A stretch of DNA of 20,214 nucleotides from Chromera velia. Its lineage: Eukaryota; Sar; Chromeraceae. The notes beneath the pieces are model-generated. The model had not been told where the DNA came from. It ran no database searches and worked only from the letters and a program-made list of their open reading frames with translations. Location: NCBI GenBank assembly GCA_018398765.1, contig JAHBMJ010002094.1, positions 2,501-22,714 of the forward strand, read 5' to 3'. Positions within the stretch are counted from its first letter, which is position 1; each line of letters begins with the position of its first letter. Position numbers and translations under genes: made by a program. Below are positions 1-7,654 of the stretch, piece after piece.

Positions 1-1093
1 CTGAGGGATACCGGATGATGGACTAGGTGATGGACCAACTGAGTGTGAGAGACGTGGGCAAAAGGAAAAAGGGGCTCTCTTTTGTCCTATGCAAAGAGTG
101 ACAAGAAGGATGGATGCATAGATGCAGACTGAAGAGCAGACAGAGGAGAAGTTCTTTGACTGGCTCTTTGACGATATCTAGGACGATATACATTTCAAAA
201 CTCTAGTCGGAGCTAGTTTTGGTCAATCCTTTTAAGCGTCTACCAAGCTAAAAATGAAACTGGGATCCTAGATATGATTCAAACTCTAGTTGAAGCTAGT
301 TATTTAACCTTTATTTTTTTTTACATATATAATAATTTTTTAAAAAAAAAAAAAAAAGAATAGACGTTTTCAGATTTTTTTTTTTTTTTTACCACTGTTC
401 GTCGCCTAGCCCGGGCCGTGTATACTAATGTTTAGACTTTAGAGTCTAGCGTATGTATCACTTTTGGTTATTGGTTCACCTTCTGGGCTCACGGGCTATG
501 AATTTACTATCATGGTTAGCCAAAGCCTAAGTACGTGGTGGCTCACCAGCTTTAACCGCCTCAATTCATTCAAAATTTATTAAGTTGACTATTAACTTAT
601 TGTCTAAGTTAGTACGCCATGGGCCCATGGTTTGCCTTCCAATGGCACATCTAGAGTCAGCCAGCGTGTGCATCCCCCGATCGATTTCGGCCATCTGGGG
701 AACCGAAAACACCCAGGACTAGACCTGGGAGAGGGGTGGGAGGACTCGGGGCTCGGGAGCGCCCTAGTCAATGTAGTTATATTCGATGAAAAACTTCAAA
801 GTATAGGAGAGACTGATGTAGCTTGTAATGTAAATGCATGCCATTACATGGTCAGACTCGTCAGAGCTAGCAGACGGATTGATCGATAGGCCACACCAGG
901 GGGTGCGAACAACAAGACAGACAGAAAAGTAAAAAGGCAAGGCGCAACTTCAAGAAACGAGACTAAAAGCAATTCCGCCTCTTTTCCCAGCCCTTATATT
1001 AGTTGCTTTAGCCCAGGTTTTGGCAACCGTGAGCTTGAAAAGGTTTTTGAGTGTTTTTACTGGGCCTTTCACAATTTTATTTACACAATTTGA
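1..1093. other. Non-coding flank downstream of gene A
   Basis: No convincing gene is seen here. The stretch is AT-rich up to about 600, with an A-run near 340-357 and a T-run near 376-390, then becomes more mixed. The longest open frame (632-889, +) has no recognisable motif and ordinary non-coding character. It holds a degenerate direct repeat (about 182-218 and 267-302), a perfect 14-bp palindrome at 617-630, and the end of gene A on the minus strand at 1094. A polyadenylation signal for gene A cannot be assigned with confidence. Confidence 0.6.
182..302. repeat. Degenerate direct repeat pair
   Basis: Two similar copies of roughly 35-40 bp, at about 182-218 and 267-302. Both contain CTCTAGT followed by a short variable spacer (CGGAGC or TGAAGC) and then TAGTT, preceded by CTAG and an A-rich stretch. 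Each core is itself a partial inverted repeat around CTAG. Copies differ by several substitutions and small gaps. Function is unknown; it may be remnant repeat DNA. Confidence 0.4.
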
Positions 1094-3054
1094 TCAGCAA
1101 ATGCTGCAGCAGCCAGCGCCTCCTCCGAACGATGCTACCTTCTCTAAATGCTCTTCACGGACACGAATCGCACCCTCCCGGATCTGCAGTTGTCCTCCAT
1201 CCCCCTGACGCACCCACCTGCCCTCGGCTTCGGGAATGCAGATAAGAGGAAGAGTGACCGGATCCTTTTTGGCTTCACGCCACGCTGGGCAGCTCAGTCG
1301 CACCACACACACAGGTACTGCACAAACGCGCAGCCTTTGCCTGACTACACTCGGAGGGGGGTTGTCATATTCCGGGGGTAGGAGGGTACAGTCAGTGCGA
1401 CTCTCCATCTCGGTTTCTACTCTCTTCATCCAGCCTGTCAGACCCACGCCGAGCTCTTCGGCATTCGGCTTGAGCGAAAAATCAGGCACAAGCAGCTCTA
1501 GACCCAGCCCTCCGTTCTTTGATTCTGCTACGTTGCGCACCACACAGTTTTCAGGAGGGGAGGACGGTCCCTTCAGTCTAACTGAGACACGGTCTCCTAC
1601 GGCAAGGGGTGTTGTTGCGTCGAGTGAGATATTCATTCCTGGGTGCGCTTCACTTGCAGTCTTTGCAACACGTTGTCTCTCTCCTGCTCTTTTCATCTGG
1701 AGGACCTGTGCCTCAGAGGCTTCCTGCAGTTCTGCGCAGTGCTTCCTTGCCTGGCTGGACAGGCTGAAGGGGACTGATGAGAGGGAGGGTTCCTTCTCCA
1801 GCAAGCGGTTCAACACCCAGGCACCCTCTCGGTGAAGCCTCGTTCCTGTCACATACAGGCAAGGCAGGCGAAAGAAAGCCGTGATAGGTCAGTATCCATC
1901 AAACAGAAAAGAAGGAGATGAAGCATCCGACCCGGCTGGCATTTCAGACGATAAGGACGGGAAAGTATGTCCACAAAGAATTCAAGGGGGAAAGTTTGGA
2001 GGACCATGCAAGCAGTCATGCGGATCCGGGGGGAGAGAAGAACGGTCATTCAAAAGAGACTGATAAAAATGATTAAGTGACCGACCCGTCACGCAGAACC
2101 AGGGAACAAACCCTGTTAACGGCGTCCCCCCCTTTCCTTCTGTTTGACTTTCCATCAGCACGGGTGCTGTTTGGAGTTCACTGAGGTCCCCTACCCAGAG
2201 GCTCAGTTTGTGATGGAGAGCAGTGTAGTCTGTCTCAGAAAGCCAAGATCCCTGTGCAGACTTTGTGCGAACTTTTCTGATCACCTCGAAAAGTTTGTCC
2301 GAGGGGAAGACCTCTCGATAGGTTTTTGTCTTTTCTGACTGTGTGAGTCTTCTCTCCATTCGGTGACCTCCTGTCCCTTTGCAACTCCAACATGACTTCC
2401 AGATGGTCTTTGGTATGTCAAAGTCTGCCTTCTGACGTGCAGTGGTTGTACGGAACCTCGGGTTGTCTTGCTGACTCCCCCCTGATCCTTTGCAATCTGG
2501 ACAGGCCCTGTATCCCCTCTCAGTCAATGCTGTTCCTCCCTGGGCTGCCTCTTCATAGACAAGAGGAAGGGCTTCAGGGGAGAGACGGAAGTCATAAGAC
2601 AGAACAGGAAGGCGGGAGCGGCCATTTCCAGAGTGTCTGAAGACTGTATGAGCATCGAAGTGATTCGGTGTCACGTGATCCGAGTAGCCGGGTTCGGGAA
2701 TCTCAGATTTCTTGCAAGGGGTGCTTTCGTACTTCCACACCCAGTCTTTTGTGTCCTGTTCAATCTCAAGAAGCAGGGCCACGAGGTCTTCCCTGTCCAA
2801 TGGCTGCCTCAACACACCTCCGTCGTCGGGGGGCAGAAATACAGAACGCACTCGCGACCGGAGAAACGCATAGATCTCGGTGTCACATGGGAATGCTACG
2901 CAGCTGCTCTTCATTCTCACGCCAATTGCTTGGCCTGAGTCCTTCAAAGCAGCTTAATGGGCTGCCTCGTGATTTTCTCACCTGCACAAACAATGCGAAT
3001 CAAAAGAGCTCTTCGAAATCCATCTGCAGCGTTACTTGTTCTACTGTACGACAT
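1094..3054 (-). CDS. SSUH2-like zinc-motif protein with predicted prenylated C-terminus
   Basis: Minus-strand gene. Preferred model: exon 1 at 3054-2982, exon 2 at 2934-2086, exon 3 at 1845-1094, giving 557 residues. The 240-nt second intron is well supported: donor G|GTCGGT, acceptor GACAG, both phase 1. The 47-nt first intron (donor GCAG|GTGAGA, acceptor ACTCAG, both phase 1) is tentative. Without it, translation would start at the ATG at 2914 and give 526 residues. Two CxxCxGxGG motifs (CPDCKGSGG and CWSCKGTGG, Cys at about 138/141 and 175/178 counted from the 2914 ATG) resemble the zinc modules of DnaJ and SSUH2. The protein ends GCCSIC: the last four residues fit a CaaX farnesylation box, with an adjacent Cys available for palmitoylation. 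SSUH2 proteins, as I recall them, also end in clustered cysteines and have a similar R-x-R...P-V region before the tail, so I favour an SSUH2-like identity. No J domain is visible. The coding model is more certain than the family. Confidence 0.6.
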
Positions 3055-3094
3055 GGAATTCGGTCCTCACGTCCGGATTCCTTCAAACATCTCG

Positions 3095-3105
3095 ACTTAT
3101 ATACA
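3095..3105 (-). promoter_or_regulatory. TATA-like box upstream of gene A
   Basis: The minus strand reads TGTATATAAG here, about 41-51 nt before the ATG at 3054. If it is a TATA box, the transcript would start about 15-25 nt upstream of that ATG, which favours the three-exon model of gene A. The surrounding DNA is AT-rich, so a chance match is possible. Confidence 0.3.
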
Positions 3106-3377
3106 TTGAGGTTTGAACAAGTATTAGGTCTTCACGCATCTATCAATGGAACGTGTAGAATGGGGCTGGATTGGCTGCAAGGAGGACAAGAAACCTCGCG
3201 TAGCTATATGCAATGCACGTGTGTAGCTGCATGTATAGCTGCCATATACTCCATATACGGACCACGTATACAGCTAACTTGCAACACGATTGTACGATTC
3301 GCGTGTGAATGTGGGCACTGCATGCGCAACAGTGAAGCAACACTGAGTTTGCGTGTTGCACAGATCGATGTGGGCTA

Positions 3378-3808
3378 AATCTTATACAGAATAGGTGCAA
3401 CAGTCAGAGATATTAGTTAGTGCCTTAAAGAAAAAAAAATCGCGCGCGCGGAATGTGCGCGCGGAGGCGCGAGGCTGTGCGCGTCGGCGTGCATCGCGAC
3501 GGCGAGACGGCGAGGAAACAGTAAGTACTATATAGAGCATAGAAGAGAACAGAAGAATAATACAGAAATCAGATCAAAGAATGGAGAAAGAAAGATCATC
3601 CTTTCATACCTTAAACCGTTGGTGGTGAAGGGAGTGGTGAAAAGGAGGAGAGATATAAGATAAAGAGATGATTAGGTAAAAAGAAAGAGAAATGTAGATC
3701 AGAGATAAAGACGACAGAATATTTTATCACAGTACTTTAAGATTTTCAGTGTTATGTTCTTTTTTTGGTTCTAAAGGCCTTTTGTACTGTTGCACCTATT
3801 CTAAGATT
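3378..3808. mobile_element. MITE-like element with terminal inverted repeats
   Basis: GAATAGGTGCAACAGT at 3389-3404 recurs as a perfect 16-bp inverted copy at 3786-3801. Outside it, AATCTTA (3378-3384) is matched by TAAGATT (3802-3808), with an extra TACA at 3385-3388 on the left only. The 431-bp unit has no long open frame, as expected for a non-autonomous transposon. Its interior begins with an A-run, then a short CpG-rich block (about 3440-3515) in otherwise AT-rich DNA, then a purine-rich stretch. Just inside the arms, weaker similarity (TGCCTTAAAGAAAA against GCCTTTAGAACCAAA) suggests longer, decayed arms. A clean target-site duplication is not evident; a TA duplication is possible. Confidence 0.55.
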
Positions 3809-4783
3809 CAGCTTTGATGTGTTGCACGTAACGCAGCACGTTGACCGCCCCAACTGAATTTTAACCGCATTAATTAGAAAGGGTTTTTTTTTCTTCTTCT
3901 TTTAATTTACTCATTTTATAATTATGTCTGATCTAGTATATGATTTTGTATAACATATTATTAAATATGATACATGCATATGATATTAGAGTATTTCCGA
4001 TCTGAACAAATTTTGAAAACCAATGAAAGTTTTTCGGGAAGTAGTATATCATATTATACGCGGTACACCATACATTGACATAAAGTATCATACATTGACT
4101 ATGAACTCAGAAAAGTAGTCAAAGAGAGCATCAAATTTTATAAATTAATTGAAATATGTGTTGTCATGTATACGGCTAAGTGATGCTAAGTTGTACTTAG
4201 TTGGACTAAGGACGAGTCATGAACTTTTTTTGAATGTCCTGTATATTAAATTTACTATGACTTCAATCTGTGCTACCAAGTGCTGCCAATTTGTACCTAT
4301 TTACACCAAATACAAATATTTTGCAGTTACCTGCAGTGGACCTGCACATTAAATTTGCAGAGCCTAAGTTTTCACACTAAACTTAACCATTTCTTAGAAG
4401 ACTAGACTGAATTAACCGAATTATTAGTCCGAATATGATGATTGGGGATTTTGTTAATTATGCATATACCGTGTCCTCACTCCTCATATATAAGGGGCAG
4501 ATCGATCTAGCCTAGTTTGTCGGAAGCTAGGTCCGAAGGTCTAAGACTGAACCGAATGCATTTATTAAATTCAAATCTTTAAAAAAATGATGATCGAGGG
4601 CTTTAAAAAAAGATGATTGATTAATAAATTCGCCTGCTCGAGACTGTTACAGTGTTGTTATCCATAATATTGCTGTTATTATTGCATGAAAAGCTACCAG
4701 CATCGCATACCAGCAGAAGGTATGAACGTTTACATAAAGACGCTTTTTCCTAGGCTTTTTCACAACCTTTTAACAAGGAATGA
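3809..4783. other. AT-rich intergenic region
   Basis: No gene is supported between the inverted-repeat element and the stop of gene B. The stretch is strongly AT-rich. It holds small repeats: CATACATTGAC twice near 4070-4100, and CTTTAAAAAAA followed by a GATGAT-type motif twice near 4577-4620. A TATATAAGG motif lies near 4486 on the plus strand with no convincing gene after it. The open frame at 4149-4352 is unremarkable. Confidence 0.55.
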
Positions 4784-6934
4784 TTAAGGAAGAGAGCGGA
4801 GAGTCTGACACTCTTTCTTATGCTCACGCCAATCACGCCTTTGACACGCTGAGCCACAGTAGAGAATGTCTTTTGAATGGCACCCTGCGCAGTGGAGAAG
4901 CTTGACAACTTCCATCTGTATCTCGTTGCCGGACTGCTCTCCATTTCCACCAGACACAGAGCTGTCAGAACGCTCTGGCATCGTGTTCTCTCTTCGATCA
5001 CTTTCGCTGTTGTATCGGGACCTGCAGGTGCCGCGAGTCGGCTTTGCAATTCTCCCCCCATCTGACACTCTTGAAACTCTCTGTGTACCCTCTTCTACAC
5101 CGCACACTCTGCAAAACCTCGGCCTCCTCTCACCTGCGGTTTCATGAGATTCACCTTCTCCTTCTCCTTCTTCTTCTGAGTCAGCATCCGACTCGTCCGA
5201 TTGGCGCCCCCCTTGCTCACTGAGAGACCCACAGTCTGAGCCCGAATTTGGAGCGTCACCCTCAATCTCACTAAGACTGACAGAGTATGAACCTGATTCA
5301 GGAAGTTGATCATCACCTTTATCGGATCCCTCGGGATGGTCAACTGGGGGGTCCAGGCAGCTCTGTCTTGATGTGTCGTTTCTTTCTCTTCTTTCTTGTG
5401 ATGCCCTTTGTGTGGATGAAGCTTCGACTCTCTTGGTCGCCCACCCATACACCCCCTCCATTGCCTTCTCGCACACAGTCAGAAGTTGAAAAATGTGAGA
5501 AAGAATTGCAATTTTCCCTTCCGACAGAACCTCGACCAGACCGAAACCGCAGAGCACAAGAGGATCAGCAACCCATCTCTGCACCCAATGTCCAGAGAAA
5601 CGACTCTCGGACTCACAACCCCTCCTCCATCCCCGCACGAACGCCTTGCCCCCTTCTGACAAAGCATCCATCAAGGAGACAAGAGGAAACAAAAGAGGTT
5701 CAAAAATAAAATCTTCCCCCAACTCCAGCACGACGAGAAAGCACCGCCAGAAAAATTCCATTACTACTCGAATCTCTTTACCAAAGATGAATAGGAAAAG
5801 AAGAAAAATCAGACGAAGCAGAAACCATTGTTTAAGAATGGAGAGGTACAAAGCATACCACACAACGATTGACAAAAGACTCCAAATGTATACGAATCCC
5901 CCCACGCGCACCCCACCAACGCACAAGATAAAACCAATTCCACCCCAAACGATCACCCGGACCCATGCGACGAGAGAGAACAAATGACTGCGAACCAAAG
6001 AAAACCAGGCCCCCAAAGAGCACACCCCCAAAGGCAGCAGACACCCGGGAAGTATACACAGCAACAAGGGCGTGCACTCACGGTAACACCACAAGTCTCT
6101 CTCCCAGATACCGATTCCCCACGGTGACCGACTGACTACATTCTTTCTCTTTTCACTCCCTCCCTTTCTGAAAGGCCCATATTCATCCCTCCTCTCCCTC
6201 CTTCTCCTGCGCGCACTCATTTTCGCTTCCAGCCAAAACACCAGAGTCGAGATGGCAGAAGAGTAGACAGCACCTCGAACAGAGTCTCTGATGACATCAA
6301 TCACTGACAAGACACATGCAAGGAGGGACATCCAAAGCACATGCCGTGTAACAGTCACATTTCCAGTCTCACCATCTGTACTTGTGGACTTCTCACACAG
6401 AGCCGATGCCTCGGCACTGCGTGCATCGCCCACCCGCTCACTCGCGTGAACTACTAAAGGAGCGTCTCCAACGGAAGTCTCCTCATGTCTTGAATCGGAA
6501 TCTTGCCGCCATTTAAGAGAAGAAGCAGGAACAGAAGGCGGGGCTCCTTCATCGCACGTTGACTGCGTCCGACTTTTCTGGATCGGGAAACTCGAACGAG
6601 GGCTCTCGGTGGAGTCAAGCTTTTGGCCTTCTTCCCTTCTCTCAACAATGAAACCCATAATGGTGCCATAGTAGACTGCGGCACAGAGACAAAGAACGAC
6701 TCCCAATTTTGTCGTCCAAAAAAGCCGAAACCATGCATCAAAGGAGGTGAACGCACGTGCACGGAACCAAAGCACTTCTGCCTCCGACGTGAACTCCGAC
6801 CACTCTGCGTCGTCTTCCTCCTCCGGGGTCAGCTTTGCTGCCGGCCTCTTCTTCTTTCCGCATGTGGCGCAGCCATTGCTGCAACAATTTTCTGGATCTC
6901 GCTGGGACTTCTTCGCGTGCTTTTTCTTCGCCAT
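4784..6934 (-). CDS. Multi-pass membrane protein with C-terminal MYND zinc finger
   Basis: A single uninterrupted 716-codon frame from an ATG at 6934 to a TAA at 4784. The N-terminus is basic with clustered cysteines (C17, C18, C22, C25). Hydrophobic segments lie at about 77-97, 198-237, 286-312, 317-340, 345-365, 370-405 and 456-485, separated by acidic and Ser-rich linkers. The C-terminus carries a MYND finger: C608-x2-C611, then C682-x2-C685, YC693-x3-C697-Q, W702, H705, C709. MYND domains bind proline-rich peptides and occur in SMYD, DEAF1 and many protist proteins; pairing one with several membrane spans is unusual and suggests a finger exposed beside a membrane. The gap between the first and second Cys pairs is about 70 residues against roughly 7-15 in typical MYND fingers, so an unspliced in-frame intron at 5098-4916 is possible. 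No enzymatic domain is recognised. Confidence 0.72.
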   Translation of the reverse strand: MAKKKHAKKSQRDPENCCSNGCATCGKKKRPAAKLTPEEEDDAEWSEFTSEAEVLWFRARAFTSFDAWFRLFWTTKLGVVLCLCAAVYYGTIMGFIVERREEGQKLDSTESPRSSFPIQKSRTQSTCDEGAPPSVPASSLKWRQDSDSRHEETSVGDAPLVVHASERVGDARSAEASALCEKSTSTDGETGNVTVTRHVLWMSLLACVLSVIDVIRDSVRGAVYSSAISTLVFWLEAKMSARRRRRERRDEYGPFRKGGSEKRKNVVSRSPWGIGIWERDLWCYRECTPLLLCILPGCLLPLGVCSLGAWFSLVRSHLFSLVAWVRVIVWGGIGFILCVGGVRVGGFVYIWSLLSIVVWYALYLSILKQWFLLRLIFLLFLFIFGKEIRVVMEFFWRCFLVVLELGEDFIFEPLLFPLVSLMDALSEGGKAFVRGWRRGCESESRFSGHWVQRWVADPLVLCGFGLVEVLSEGKIAILSHIFQLLTVCEKAMEGVYGWATKRVEASSTQRASQERRERNDTSRQSCLDPPVDHPEGSDKGDDQLPESGSYSVSLSEIEGDAPNSGSDCGSLSEQGGRQSDESDADSEEEGEGEGESHETAGERRPRFCRVCGVEEGTQRVSRVSDGGRIAKPTRGTCRSRYNSESDRRENTMPERSDSSVSGGNGEQSGNEIQMEVVKLLHCAGCHSKDILYCGSACQRRDWREHKKECQTLRSLP

Positions 6935-7654
6935 CGCTCAGTACTCTTGCGAAACGCTAGACTGGACGCACTGGAATATGAAGCCCGGAAATTTCGCTCA
7001 TGAGTCTGCAGTGTACGTCTCTACGCACCTTTAAACAAGCGCTTGCATCTTCAAGCAGCCAATACAGAAGAAGTCACGTGTGTAGAAAAACGCTGGGGAA
7101 GGATGACACGTATTAATACAAGAATGGCAGCGATGCGTAAACCATGCGATTGCATACGTGGTAGAATCACTTCACTTCTGAATCCTTTGGTCAATTGACT
7201 CTGATAGCTGCAGTGCATGGTGCATCTTAATAGTGGAGCTGAGACGAAACGAGATGTAGCGCATCAGTGAGGATTCTCCGTGTCATGCAGCGAATCCGTG
7301 AAATGAGCTGTATTCTCTGAACTGAGTACTACATATATAGCTATAGTACTACACAGTGCATGAGTAGACGGATAGTAGACGGATTATGGCCCGGAAAGCG
7401 AAGCTGAGAGCTAGGGCACTTATAATGACAACTAAAAATTGCACCCCCGCGCATGCATGAAGAGCGGCGGTGCCACGGCGGCGCCCCATATGAGCGTGCC
7501 CCACGCATGCACTTATACAACTGGCACGACTACAAAGCATGGTATAAACATCAAAATTCGTACCTAAAATTGATGTACGTTGAAAATGAATGAAAACACA
7601 AGAAAACACTTTTAAAACACGTGCAAAAGATGTACAGCAGTAAGAGAAAAGAAC
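6935..7654. other. Intergenic region before the reverse transcriptase relic
   Basis: No gene is supported here. It probably holds the promoter of gene B at its left side, without a clear TATA box. It contains an exact 11-bp tandem duplication (AGTAGACGGAT at 7363-7373 and 7374-7384) and a GC-richer patch at about 7440-7530. No endonuclease-like coding remnant was recognised upstream of the reverse transcriptase. Confidence 0.5.

Noticed and set aside
632..889. 85-codon plus-strand open frame in the left flank
   Set aside because: No motif, no homology I recognise and no supporting gene structure; it is compatible with chance in a GC-mixed patch.
1236..1835. 199-codon plus-strand open frame
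   Set aside because: It is antisense to exon 3 of gene A, whose reading is supported by matching intron phases; the plus-strand product is Ser/Arg-rich shadow sequence.
2685..2705. tRNA B-box-like GGTTCGGGAATC
   Set aside because: It lies inside the coding sequence of gene A and no cloverleaf or A-box pairs with it.
4149..4352. 67-codon plus-strand open frame in AT-rich DNA
   Set aside because: Short, with no motif or gene context.
4480..4520. Plus-strand TATATAAGG as a promoter or LTR start
   Set aside because: No gene follows on that strand and no matching long terminal repeat was found.
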